A DNA stretch of 64,000 nt from assembly GCF_006517275.1 (NCBI RefSeq), contig NZ_CP041191.1:3405001-3469000 (forward strand). The letters are read 5' to 3'. Below the pieces are notes generated by a model, which did not search any database, had not been told where the DNA came from, and saw only the letters and a list, made by a program, of their open reading frames with translations. Origin of the DNA: Labrenzia sp. PHM005. GTDB lineage: Bacteria; Pseudomonadota; Alphaproteobacteria; Rhizobiales; Stappiaceae. The position numbers and the translations under genes are program-made. This document shows positions 7,598 to 15,364 of this stretch, one piece after another; position 1 is the stretch's first letter; each line of letters begins with the position of its first letter.

Positions 7598-8845
7598 ATG
7601 GTCCTGGAAGCGCCGCTTGTTGCGGCAGACGTCGTGCAATGGCTCTATAGCGATGCGGCACATTTGGACGGCACATTGGAAATTGTATGTGAGCTGGCCA
7701 CTCGGCTGCAGGGCGGGGGCGTGCCGGTTGACCGGGTAACGACCGGGATTTGGATCGTTCATCCGAATGTTCGGGCGGAAGGCTCGATCTGGACAAGTGA
7801 CGGCTTGCGCGAGCTGCGCCGCTATGTTCCCGGTCCGGATTCAGAAGCCGATTATGAGAACAGTCCGATCAAACAGGTGCACGAAACAAAGCGCTCCGTT
7901 CGGGTCAGCATTATGTCCAGCGAAAACACCGAAGATGATTTTCCGGTCATCCAGGAGCTGCGCGACGAAGGATATACTGACTATCTCGCGCTGCCGATGC
8001 CGTTCTCCGATGGGTCGGTTAAAGTTGCGACCTTTGCGACCAAAGCACCGGGCGGCTTTTCCGTTTCCCATCTGAGTGTATTTGACTCTCTCATGCGGCC
8101 GCTGGCGCTGGTGTGTGAGCTCAAGACCTTGCAACGCACGGCCGCAACGGTTCTCGACACCTATGTCGGGCCACGTGCAGGGTCGAAAGTGCTGGATGGC
8201 ACCACCCGGCGGGGAGACGGTGAATGGATCAAGGCTGTGGTCAGCTTTGCGGATATTCGAGGCTTTACACGTCTGTCCAACACACTGCCGGCAGACAAGA
8301 TTGTCCTGTTCTTGAACAAGTACTTCGGCGCGATGACAGAAGCCGTGGAGGCGCATGGCGGCGAGGTGCTTAAGTTCATCGGCGATGAGGTGATGGCGAT
8401 CTTCCCCTATGAAACGGACGAAGAAGCCAGGGAAGCAGCCTTCCAAGCGCTGCTGGCCGCCCGTGACACTTTTGAAAAGATAGGTGAAATCAACCAGCAG
8501 AGAACCTGTGTGCAAACACCGGACATGAGTGTTGGGATCGCCTTACATGCGGGCGACGTCTTCTATGGCAATGTCGGCAGCGAAACCCGGCTTGACTTCA
8601 CAGTGGTTGGACCTGCGGTCAATCTTGCGTCACGGATTGCGGAACTTGCAAAAGACCTTGGACGGGACGTCCTGGTGTCTGACGCTATTGCCGGCATCAT
8701 GGGGTGCCGGCACGGGTTGTTCGGCGAGTATCATGTGAAGGGATTTGACGATCCTGTTGAGGTGTATTCTCCGGATTTAACCGCCGGAGACAAACTGGGG
8801 TATTGCCCGGACACGACCGCTGAACGGGCTTTGGAGGCAAATTGA
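7598..8845 (+). CDS. class III adenylate cyclase with N-terminal sensor-like region
   Basis: 415 residues. The N-terminal ~200 residues form a soluble region without recognised motifs but with a GAF-like rhythm. The C-terminal cyclase domain (~205-400) has all the hallmarks: metal Asp in SFADIRGFTRLSN, Lys and second Asp in GGEVLKFIGDEVMAIF, base-selecting Asp in LDFTVVGPAVN and the transition-state Asn/Arg in NLASRIAEL. K plus D points to ATP rather than GTP. An AAGGA ribosome site precedes the ATG. Its last 115 bp overlap the 3' end of the convergent DUF599 gene. It is the second cyclase within 5 kb. Confidence 0.88.
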   Translation: MVLEAPLVAADVVQWLYSDAAHLDGTLEIVCELATRLQGGGVPVDRVTTGIWIVHPNVRAEGSIWTSDGLRELRRYVPGPDSEADYENSPIKQVHETKRSVRVSIMSSENTEDDFPVIQELRDEGYTDYLALPMPFSDGSVKVATFATKAPGGFSVSHLSVFDSLMRPLALVCELKTLQRTAATVLDTYVGPRAGSKVLDGTTRRGDGEWIKAVVSFADIRGFTRLSNTLPADKIVLFLNKYFGAMTEAVEAHGGEVLKFIGDEVMAIFPYETDEEAREAAFQALLAARDTFEKIGEINQQRTCVQTPDMSVGIALHAGDVFYGNVGSETRLDFTVVGPAVNLASRIAELAKDLGRDVLVSDAIAGIMGCRHGLFGEYHVKGFDDPVEVYSPDLTAGDKLGYCPDTTAERALEAN

Positions 8846-9486
8846 CGGCGCAGCAGGACCAAAAGCACGGCGAGTGTCAGCACCGCAAAAGCTATTGGTC
8901 CTGCAAACCAGCCGAGAAACCCAATGGCGAAGAACAGTGCTCGCTGGCCGCGGTTGAAATGCCGCCCGCCAAGAACGTTTAATTCTCCGGCCTTTTTGGC
9001 AATTTCGTGAATGATTTCGGCATCGCGCTCGTTGCGTTCCGGAACCGAGCCCATGACGATGCTGGCATAGTTGAAGAGCCGGTAGGCCCAGCCGAATTTG
9101 AAAAAGCTGTAGGCAAAAATCAGCATCAGACCAAGCACCTTGACTTCCCACAAGGCCCGGCTGGTAGAGACCGGAACGGACAGATCGCCAGCGACTTGCA
9201 AGATCATGTCCGTGGCGTCCAGAAGCGCAAAGCAGCCACCAATGGCCAGCAATGCAGTGGACGCAAAAAAGGCGGTGCCTTGCTGAAGGCCGGACAGAAT
9301 GGCCGTGTCCATAATCCGAACCTCCCGGCCGGCCATGGTCAACATCCAGCCACGGCGATGAACGTCCATCGCGTGAGACAGGCTTTTCTTGCGCAAAGGG
9401 CTGATGTCAATCAGAAGGTTGAAGCCGAACCAGGCCAGGAGAAACCAAAGGGCGGCGGCTAAATCAAGCGGGGAAAGGGCGTGCAT
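8731..9486 (-). CDS. DUF599 family membrane protein
   Basis: About 251 residues from the ATG at 9486; a GTG at 9495 is an alternative start. Hydrophobic segments sit near the N terminus (LAAALWFLLAWFGFNLLI), after a 'HRRGWM' motif (ILSGLQQGTAFFASTALLAIGG), at 'VLGLMLIFAYSFFKFGWAYRLFNYASIVMG' and at 'FAGPIAFAVLTLAVLLVLL'. The 'GGRHFNRGQRALFFAIGFLGWFAGP' stretch is typical of DUF599, a family of unknown function. The C-terminal tail of ~40 polar residues is encoded antisense to the end of the adenylate cyclase gene (8731-8845), so the tail is constrained by two frames. Confidence 0.78.
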   Translation of the reverse strand: MHALSPLDLAAALWFLLAWFGFNLLIDISPLRKKSLSHAMDVHRRGWMLTMAGREVRIMDTAILSGLQQGTAFFASTALLAIGGCFALLDATDMILQVAGDLSVPVSTSRALWEVKVLGLMLIFAYSFFKFGWAYRLFNYASIVMGSVPERNERDAEIIHEIAKKAGELNVLGGRHFNRGQRALFFAIGFLGWFAGPIAFAVLTLAVLLVLLRRQFASKARSAVVSGQYPSLSPAVKSGEYTSTGSSNPFT

Positions 9487-9910
9487 GAGCTCCACAGGCA
9501 GTTGGACGCCCTGACGTAGGGCTGGTGCGGCATACTATCCGCAAATCCCTGCAAATGAGAACTGCTGCCGGACAATTTCCAGAACCAGGCGGGGTCAAAT
9601 CGACATCGGCCTAGGAATTCGAAACTTGCCGGATTTCAATTGTGATTGTGTTCTCCTGCTGCTTACAATTTCTTCGGAGTTTGAGGGCCGAAACAAGGCA
9701 AAACATGGCGGCCGTCCAAAATTATTTGTCGAACAAATTTATTTATAAGTATCAGAAATAATTAGCTAAATTGAGCTGTGCGTTTTTTGCAAAACTGATG
9801 CCGCTTTTTTGCACTTGCGAACGGGTAAGGGATCGTTTACCTCCTCGCCTCAATGGCGCCACATTTGCGGCCGCAACCGGCCGGCAACGCCAAAACCATA
9901 TAGGGATTTT
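9487..9910. other. non-coding region, 424 bp
   Basis: AT-rich stretch between the divergent DUF599 gene and a small membrane-protein gene. No convincing coding frame was seen. The segment around 9715-9775 is particularly AT-rich and is the likely promoter zone for the small gene. Confidence 0.5.
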
Positions 9911-10045
9911 ATGGACGAACACGTGCAGAAATCTTGTTGGAGCGTCACGCTTTGGACAGTCGCAGCTGTTGGCCTTGCATTGACCATGGTCCTGCTGTTC
10001 AACGACGTTGAAAACGCGCAACAAGCCGTCGCCATCGCCCAATAG
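9911..10045 (+). CDS. small single-pass membrane protein (44 aa)
   Basis: Short frame of 44 residues: a polar start (MDEHVQKSCW), one membrane helix (SVTLWTVAAVGLALTMVLLF), and an acidic-then-neutral tail (NDVENAQQAVAIAQ). An AGGGA site lies 5-9 bases before the ATG, and a strong terminator begins 22 bp after the stop, which together support a real mono-cistronic gene. The family is not recognised. An upstream extension exists but lacks a ribosome site. Confidence 0.55.
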   Translation: MDEHVQKSCWSVTLWTVAAVGLALTMVLLFNDVENAQQAVAIAQ

Positions 10046-10066
10046 GGCTGGGACGCATCCATTTCC

Positions 10067-10095
10067 AAAAGCCGTAGCGAGAGCTGCGGCTTTTT
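10067..10095 (+). terminator. Rho-independent terminator after small membrane-protein gene
   Basis: Stem AGCCGTAGC / GCTGCGGCT (one G-U pair) with a GAGA tetraloop, flanked by AAAA and TTTTT. It is 22 bp after the small gene's stop and just before the convergent periplasmic-protein gene ends; the A/T flanks may allow bidirectional use. Confidence 0.82.
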
Positions 10096-10112
10096 GCGTT
10101 TTTACTTTCTTA

Positions 10113-10658
10113 TTAGTTGAGCGGCGGTGGAGACGGCTTAAGTCTGGGATCAGGCCGGTTCATGGGTCCAAAGACCTTCCGGAATTCCATTTGACGCACC
10201 ACGGTGGTTTGGCCGGGGTGGCTGATCAAAAAGCCTGTATAGGCGTTCTGGCGCAGGGGCAGCAACACCAAGTGAACGGTGCCGAGCTTCGGCCAGTCAA
10301 CGTTCGCTCCCCAGGCAGGAACATCTCTGGCTGACTCGAGCGTGCTGAGGTCGAGAATATCAGCACTGCCCAGAACCGAGGAATTGCCAGAATTCCATGT
10401 CAGTGCGGCCAGGCCGTTTTCGATCTCATAGAGCACAATTTCTGAGCCATTGATCGTCAAGAGGAGAGATCCAGCTTCCGAACTGCTGAGAGTGACGTCT
10501 GCTGTCTGCAAATCGACACCGAGCGGCTCCCGTATTCCGCTGCGCTCCACAAATCCCGCCGAATTGATGATCTTGAACTTGCCCAAAGGTAGGACATCTC
10601 CCGCCTGGAGAGGAGCCGCCAGAGCCAGAAGAGCAAACAAATGAAGGAGTATACGCAC
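10113..10658 (-). CDS. exported hypothetical protein
   Basis: 181 residues from a GTG start. There is a clear Sec signal peptide (RILLHLFALLALAAPLQA, cleavage near residue 19). The mature part is polar and beta-rich in appearance (for example LTINGSEIVLYEI, GTVHLVLLPLRQNAYTGFLI) and ends in a proline-rich tail (RPDPRLKPSPPPLN). No cysteine was noticed in the mature part and no family is recognised. It is convergent with the 44-residue gene and lies 73 bp beyond the stop of the epimerase-like gene on the same strand. Periplasmic location is inferred from the signal peptide alone. Confidence 0.6.
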   Translation of the reverse strand: MRILLHLFALLALAAPLQAGDVLPLGKFKIINSAGFVERSGIREPLGVDLQTADVTLSSSEAGSLLLTINGSEIVLYEIENGLAALTWNSGNSSVLGSADILDLSTLESARDVPAWGANVDWPKLGTVHLVLLPLRQNAYTGFLISHPGQTTVVRQMEFRKVFGPMNRPDPRLKPSPPPLN

Positions 10659-10731
10659 GCTAGGTCATCCAGCCGATTTGGGAGGCTGCAGTATAGCCTG
10701 ACGAATCTTGAGAAAGTCTTGGACAGAAGAG

Positions 10732-11619
10732 CTATCTGGACAGTGTGACGACCAGGTCCTCGATCGTGGCATGCTCAGGGGCCCACCCAAGAATGCGCCG
10801 GGCATGGGTGTTGCCCGCGGATTGCGACAGGGCGTAACCGGCGGCCCAGTCCAAGTCCGGATTTTGCCCATCCGGCGCTTGTTGGGTGATAATATCCAGA
10901 TGCTTTCCATGGCGGGCGGAAATATGCGCAGCCAAATGATCAACCGAAATATCTGAAATGCCACTGCCGATGACTGACATTCGGAACCGGTTCTGTTTCA
11001 GCACGAGGCCGTAGAGCCTCGCCAAGTCGGTCACCTCCACCAACGGCCAAAGCGTCTGGCCATTTGCCCGGGTTTCGAATTTGCCACCAGATTTCAAGGC
11101 AGCTGTCATCTCAGCAATCGGTCCAAAGTCCGGTCCGCACACCAGCGCGGGGTGAATGACCGAGAGAGAAACATCTGTACCAGCCGACAGGGTTTTGATG
11201 GTTTCCGTCATGAAACGGAATGCGGGCAGGGGCGCGAATGGCGTCTTTTCGCTCAAAAAGTCGTCGCTGTCACTGGTTTGCGGAAAGAGCCAAATGCCAC
11301 CTGTGTAGATGATCTTAAGCGGTTGTCTGCGGTGCCGGGCTGCCTTCTTCAGTTCCAGCATTGCGATCCGATCGACTTTGCCCATATCGTCGGAAAATGT
11401 CGCGCCGGTGTGGACGACGGCGTCACAGGCCGCAGCCCGCTCCACCCAGGTTTCCGGGTGGCGCAAATCTCCTGGATAGGCTGAAGCGCCCAAGGCCCGA
11501 AGTTTTTCGGACGAAGAGCCAGAGCGTGCAAGTCCGATGACCTGGCAGCCTTCTTCAATGAGATGACGCACCACTGCCGACCCGATGCCGCCGGTTCCAC
11601 CTGTTACAAAAACGTCCAT
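10732..11619 (-). CDS. NAD(P)-dependent epimerase/dehydratase-like protein (extended SDR)
   Basis: About 295 residues from the ATG at 11619; a GTG 60 bp upstream would add a non-conserved leader. The nucleotide-binding loop TGGTGGIGSAVV sits at residues ~6-17, followed by 'GLARSGSSSEKLRALGASAYPGDLRHPETW', typical of extended or atypical SDRs acting on sugars or other carbonyl substrates. 'AAACDAVVHTGATFSDDMG' gives the cofactor-facing strand. The classical YxxxK pair is not obvious near 'IIYTGGIWLFPQT', so it may be an atypical SDR. Substrate unknown. It is divergent from DUF1489 with about 120 bp between. Confidence 0.75.
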   Translation of the reverse strand: MDVFVTGGTGGIGSAVVRHLIEEGCQVIGLARSGSSSEKLRALGASAYPGDLRHPETWVERAAACDAVVHTGATFSDDMGKVDRIAMLELKKAARHRRQPLKIIYTGGIWLFPQTSDSDDFLSEKTPFAPLPAFRFMTETIKTLSAGTDVSLSVIHPALVCGPDFGPIAEMTAALKSGGKFETRANGQTLWPLVEVTDLARLYGLVLKQNRFRMSVIGSGISDISVDHLAAHISARHGKHLDIITQQAPDGQNPDLDWAAGYALSQSAGNTHARRILGWAPEHATIEDLVVTLSR

Positions 11620-11740
11620 CGGTCGAGACAACCGGTTTGAAGCTCGGTGCGCAAGGGGGCCGATCAGAGTTATAGGCACAATCCACCGCTTGCGCGAGCG
11701 GGTCTCTTGACCTTGACCGCTGTGCTGTTAGGTCAGGAAC

Positions 11741-12175
11741 ATGACCTTGCACCTGTTAAAACTGTGCGTTGGCGCGGACAGCGTTGAAAGCTTGCAAGCC
11801 TGGATCGATTTCCGGATCGAGCAGGCGCGGGCTGCTGGCCTTGGTGAATTCACCACCCACACCACACGGATGGTCCCGACCCGGCGGGATGAGCTGCTGG
11901 ATGGCGGGTCACTCTATTGGGTGATTAAAGGCAAGATCCAGGCCCGCCAGCATCTGATGGATATCCGGCCGTTTACCGATGATGCGGGGATCAAACGCTG
12001 TGACCTGATCCTGGAGCCGCGGCTGATCCTGACACAGTACCAGCCAAAACGCCCGTTTCAGGGGTGGCGCTATCTCAAAGCGGGAGATGCTCCGGCGGAT
12101 ATTCGCGCAGGGGCCGATGTTCAGAATATGTCGGACAGCATGCGCCGGGATCTCACCGAACTCTGTTTGATCTGA
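11741..12175 (+). CDS. DUF1489 family protein
   Basis: 144 residues, matching the usual size of this alphaproteobacterial family of unknown function. Characteristic stretches are 'LHLLKLCVGADSVESLQAW', 'TTHTTRMVPTRRDELLDGGSLYWVIKG', 'RQHLMDIRPF' and 'CDLILEPRLILTQYQPKRPFQGWRYL'. No signal peptide or membrane segment, so cytoplasmic. The stop lies 5 bp from the stop of the convergent TetR gene. Its narrow phylogenetic range supports the alphaproteobacterial assignment of the window. Confidence 0.85.
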   Translation: MTLHLLKLCVGADSVESLQAWIDFRIEQARAAGLGEFTTHTTRMVPTRRDELLDGGSLYWVIKGKIQARQHLMDIRPFTDDAGIKRCDLILEPRLILTQYQPKRPFQGWRYLKAGDAPADIRAGADVQNMSDSMRRDLTELCLI

Positions 12176-12180
12176 GTTCG

Positions 12181-12816
12181 TTATTCAGCTGTTTTGATCC
12201 CCTTTCGGGTATCGCTTGCCGGTTCAAACAGGGTCAGCACATGCTTGATCACGGGTTCAAAACCTGGCCAGGCCCGCTCCAGGTTCGGATTATCCAGTTT
12301 CCGGGTCATGGCTAGATGGGCATAGCCGTGGACCAGCGACCAGACCAGGATCTCAATTTCCTCAGGATGCGCGGACGGTGGAATCAACGGCGCACAGGCC
12401 GCGCGCAAGATCCCGTATGCATGACCGGCGTTTGCTGAATAATCGGGATCATCTGATCCGAATTTCTGGCCTGAGAAAATAAACAAGAACAGTTCCGGGT
12501 GATGTTCAGCAAAATCCAGATAGCCATAACAAATGGCCGCAAGTCGGTCTTTTGGGTCGGTGCCCGCTTTGTCCAGCCTGGCCTGCATGGCATTTGCGAA
12601 GACGGCAAAACCCTTTGCGGCAATCGCCGTTGAGAGGCCCATCAGGTTTTTAAAGTGGTATCCGGGCGCTGCGTGGGAGACACCGGCTTTGGCCGCGCAT
12701 TCCCGCAAGGACAGGCCGTCCGGACCGCGGTCCCGCAACAGTTCAATACCCGCATTAATGAGAGAGGCACGCAAAGTTCCATCCCGCTTGCGCGGTGTTG
12801 ACGATGATTTTGTCAT
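12181..12816 (-). CDS. TetR/AcrR family repressor
   Basis: 211 residues from the ATG at 12816; a TTG at 12837 is possible but would sit inside the operator. The N-terminal helix-turn-helix is clear: 'LRASLINAGIELLRDRGPDGLSLRECAAKAGVSHAAPGYHF'. The C-terminal ligand domain (WHG-like, 'LAAICYGYLDFAEHHPELFLFIFSGQ') suggests a small hydrophobic inducer. Two inverted repeats of the same core lie between it and the divergent DUF2306 gene, so it most likely represses both itself and that gene. Confidence 0.88.
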   Translation of the reverse strand: MTKSSSTPRKRDGTLRASLINAGIELLRDRGPDGLSLRECAAKAGVSHAAPGYHFKNLMGLSTAIAAKGFAVFANAMQARLDKAGTDPKDRLAAICYGYLDFAEHHPELFLFIFSGQKFGSDDPDYSANAGHAYGILRAACAPLIPPSAHPEEIEILVWSLVHGYAHLAMTRKLDNPNLERAWPGFEPVIKHVLTLFEPASDTRKGIKTAE

Positions 12817-12835
12817 GCCAGTTTCATGAAAGAGC

Positions 12836-12878
12836 AACTTGACGATGTCAAGTTTGCGCCTATCTTGACAGTGTCAAG
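12836..12878. promoter_or_regulatory. two TetR operators (CTTGAC-N3-GTCAAG)
   Basis: Two copies of the palindrome CTTGAC-N3-GTCAAG. The first (12836-12854) has perfect 8-bp arms AACTTGAC / GTCAAGTT around GAT. The second (12864-12878) has 6-bp arms around AGT. Centres are 26 bp apart. They fill the space between the TetR gene start and the ribosome site of the DUF2306 gene. Confidence 0.85.
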
Positions 12879-12896
12879 TTATGAGGAGGTAAGGAC

Positions 12897-13547
12897 ATGC
12901 TGGTCGCAAATAGGGCTATCGGACAGACGGGTTACTGGATTGCTGCTGTGTTTTCGGTTCTAGTCGCGCTGGCGTCTTTTCGTTTTCTCGTTTGGGGCGT
13001 TCCGGCAACCATGGAGATCGTGGCGCACAATTTGGACGGCAACCGGCTGGCGCTTTACGGCCATATCGGATTTGCCCCTGTTGCCCTGGCCGTGATGCCC
13101 TTTCAGTTCCTCAAAGGTCTTAGGGCCCGCAAACCGCACATTCATCGCTGGCTCGGCCGGATCTACGTTGCTGCAATCGCTATCTCCGGTATTTCTGGGC
13201 TCATTCTAGCATTCACAACAATTGCCGGAACCTTTGCCGGGTTTGGTTTTGGTATTCTGGCGGTCATCTGGCTTGGAACGACCGGTGCAGCTCTTGTGTT
13301 TGCCTTGAAACGTGACTTTGCCAGGCACCGGGTCTGGATGATCCGGTCTGCCGCGTTGACTTTTGCGGCGGTCACCCTGCGGCTGCAGCTTCCAATCGGC
13401 TTTGCATCAGGGGCTGAGTTCAGTAGTTTCTATCCAATTGTTGCCTGGTCCAGTTGGGTTCCAAATGCGATCCTTGCGGAAATCTACCTCTTCTGGATGC
13501 GTCAAGGGCGGCAGCGGCCATCGGCGGAAGCTCAGGTCCGGGCTTGA
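12897..13547 (+). CDS. DUF2306 family membrane protein
   Basis: 216 residues, with a strong GAGGAGGTAAGG ribosome site. Membrane segments are visible at about 12-32, 55-70, 85-110, 115-135, 148-165 and 180-195. The 'HIGFAPVALAVMPFQFLKGLRARKPHIHRWLGRIYV' stretch and 'RHRVWMIRSAALTFAAVTLRLQLP' are the family hallmarks (paired histidines on helices, resembling di-haem or redox membrane proteins). Function unknown. Expression is probably controlled by the divergent TetR repressor through the two operators just upstream, which implies induction by a small molecule. Confidence 0.8.
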   Translation: MLVANRAIGQTGYWIAAVFSVLVALASFRFLVWGVPATMEIVAHNLDGNRLALYGHIGFAPVALAVMPFQFLKGLRARKPHIHRWLGRIYVAAIAISGISGLILAFTTIAGTFAGFGFGILAVIWLGTTGAALVFALKRDFARHRVWMIRSAALTFAAVTLRLQLPIGFASGAEFSSFYPIVAWSSWVPNAILAEIYLFWMRQGRQRPSAEAQVRA

Positions 13548-13639
13548 TTGTCTTTACACAGCTGAAAGTCCGTCAAAACTTGTCAAATTCCATGGAGCAA
13601 CCCAAGTTGATGAAAGAGATCAATTTGGGAGCTGCTTGA

Positions 13640-14374
13640 ATGGCAAAGACGGATGATAAGCGGACATCGGCGCTGACCCAGAAAGGGGAAACAGCGCCGT
13701 CCGAGTCTTCCGATATTGCAGCCTTTCTGGACAAGGTTCAGAACACGCCGCCGCAAACCGATCGCGGCGGACGGCTGATCTTTGCGCTCGATGCCACAAT
13801 GAGCCGCCAGCCGACCTGGGACACGGCCTGCCAGTTGCAGGCGGAAATGTTTCAGGAAGCGGCGTCCATTGGTGGCCTGAAAATTAAACTTGTCTATTTC
13901 CGCGGCTTTGGCGAGTGCAAAGCCTCACGCTGGTTCGAAACCGGCCGTGATCTTGCCGGCGTAATGGGGCGGATCACGTGTCAGGGTGGCCACACCCAGA
14001 TCCGCAAAGTTTTGGCGGCCGCATTAAGTGCGGCGGAAAAGGAAAAGATCGCGGCTGTTGTCTATGTCGGCGACTGTATGGAAGAAGACGTCGACACGCT
14101 TTGCGACAAGGCCGGTCAGTTGGGGCTGTTGGGTGTCCCGATGTTTCTATTTCAGGAAGGGCGCGATGCAGTCGCCGAGCGGGCCTTCCGGGAAATCGCG
14201 CGTCTGACAAATGGGGCCTACTGCCCCTTTGACGCAGGCGCTGCCCGCCAGCTGGCGGAGCTCTTGAAGGCTGTTGCCGTCTATGCCAGCGGCGGGCGCA
14301 AGGCCTTAGCAGCTTTTGAACGGAAAGGCGGGCAGGGTGCCCGTTTGCTATTGGAGCAACTTAGGGACTGTTGA
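13640..14374 (+). CDS. VWA-like domain protein
   Basis: 244 residues with a GGGAG ribosome site. After a polar leader the domain starts 'GGRLIFALDATMSRQPTWDTACQ', in which D-A-T-M-S replaces the classical MIDAS D-x-S-x-S. It continues with 'IKLVYFRGFGECKASRW' and 'IAAVVYVGDCMEEDVDTLCDKAG', giving the alternating Rossmann-like strands of a von Willebrand A fold. The changed metal-site motif (DATMS) may still bind metal through Thr and Ser. It is followed within 270 bp by a membrane-anchored DnaJ-domain gene on the same strand; the two may be co-expressed. Function unknown. Confidence 0.7.
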   Translation: MAKTDDKRTSALTQKGETAPSESSDIAAFLDKVQNTPPQTDRGGRLIFALDATMSRQPTWDTACQLQAEMFQEAASIGGLKIKLVYFRGFGECKASRWFETGRDLAGVMGRITCQGGHTQIRKVLAAALSAAEKEKIAAVVYVGDCMEEDVDTLCDKAGQLGLLGVPMFLFQEGRDAVAERAFREIARLTNGAYCPFDAGAARQLAELLKAVAVYASGGRKALAAFERKGGQGARLLLEQLRDC

Positions 14375-14396
14375 GAATCAGAATTTGGAGCGTGGT

Positions 14397-14633
14397 ATGA
14401 ACGAAAATCGTTCGGATCGAGAAGCAATACCGTGGGAAAGGCCGCCCCTTTTCAAGGCATTGCGCCGTGGAACCGGGCGATTTTCGTCATATCCCATGCG
14501 GGACGCGGTGCATCCGGCCACTGAAGGCGTCAGTGGGCCCTTGTGGAGGTTACTCCACGGCGGTCCCTCTTCCTTTTCAGCGGACGGACGCGCGTCGCGC
14601 CACGCCCGAAATCTGATACTCAACAGGCCCTAA
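14397..14633 (+). CDS. possible small protein (78 aa) or structured leader
   Basis: Open frame of 78 residues with a good GGAG site 8 bp before the ATG, filling the gap between the VWA and DnaJ-domain genes. The protein is basic and low in recognisable features. The same DNA contains two hairpins, CCACTGA / TCAGTGG (14518-14536) and GTGGAG / CTCCAC (14543-14558), so it could instead be an untranslated structured leader for the DnaJ-domain gene. The call is weak. Confidence 0.33.
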   Translation: MNENRSDREAIPWERPPLFKALRRGTGRFSSYPMRDAVHPATEGVSGPLWRLLHGGPSSFSADGRASRHARNLILNRP

Positions 14634-14642
14634 ACCGACATC

Positions 14643-15347
14643 ATGATTTATTTTCTTCTCGGCCTCGTGCTGCTTGTTGTGTTCGTGGCCTTGGCACGGC
14701 AATTCGTCCAGGCCAATCCGGCGGCACTGGCGCAATCGATCCGCACCTATGGCGGTATCCTATTGATCTTATTGTCGGCGGTGTTTGCTTTTACCGGCCG
14801 GATTGCGCTTGCCATCCCAGCGTTCGGTTTCGGCGTGTCTTTGCTTGGATTGGCGGGCCTACGTAATTTATCCGGCTACAATCCGCAAAAGAGTTCCGGG
14901 CAGCAATCCCGGGTGCGGTCAGCCATGGTCGAAATGGAGCTGGACCATGATACCGGGGGACTGTCTGGAACAGTCCTGGCCGGCGGCTTTCAGGGCCGCA
15001 GGCTTGATGACTTGGCAGAAGATGAGCTCAAGGCCTTCTGGCAGGAAGCGCATCAGGACGAGCAGAGCTTGAAACTAGTCGAAGCTTATCTCGACCGCAG
15101 GCTTGCCGGATGGCGTGAACACTTCGAGGCGGATGCCGCAGATCGGCAAGGAAGCGCGTCGAGCGCGGGCCCCATGACAGATGAGGAGGCCTACCAGATC
15201 CTGGGGCTTTCTCCCGATGCCGGGGACGCGGAAATTAGAGCTGCGCACCGCAGGCTTATGATGCGGGTCCACCCCGACCAGGGTGGCTCCAGTTTCCTCG
15301 CGGCGAAAATCAACGAGGCGAAAGACACGCTTCTCAGAAGACATTGA
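14643..15347 (+). CDS. membrane-anchored DnaJ-domain protein
   Basis: 234 residues. Two N-terminal hydrophobic stretches (about 2-20 and 36-75) anchor it. A linker with '[20 protein letters not shown]' follows, a pattern seen in the alphaproteobacterial DnaJ-domain/TerB-like membrane family. A C-terminal J domain (~178-234) reads '[26 protein letters not shown]' and holds the key HPD in MRVHPDQGG. Such proteins recruit DnaK to the membrane or, like Pam18/TIM14, to a membrane machine. It is convergent with the carboxypeptidase gene, 17 bp away. Confidence 0.85.
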   Translation: MIYFLLGLVLLVVFVALARQFVQANPAALAQSIRTYGGILLILLSAVFAFTGRIALAIPAFGFGVSLLGLAGLRNLSGYNPQKSSGQQSRVRSAMVEMELDHDTGGLSGTVLAGGFQGRRLDDLAEDELKAFWQEAHQDEQSLKLVEAYLDRRLAGWREHFEADAADRQGSASSAGPMTDEEAYQILGLSPDAGDAEIRAAHRRLMMRVHPDQGGSSFLAAKINEAKDTLLRRH

Positions 15348-15364
15348 CGACATCCATTACTCAA

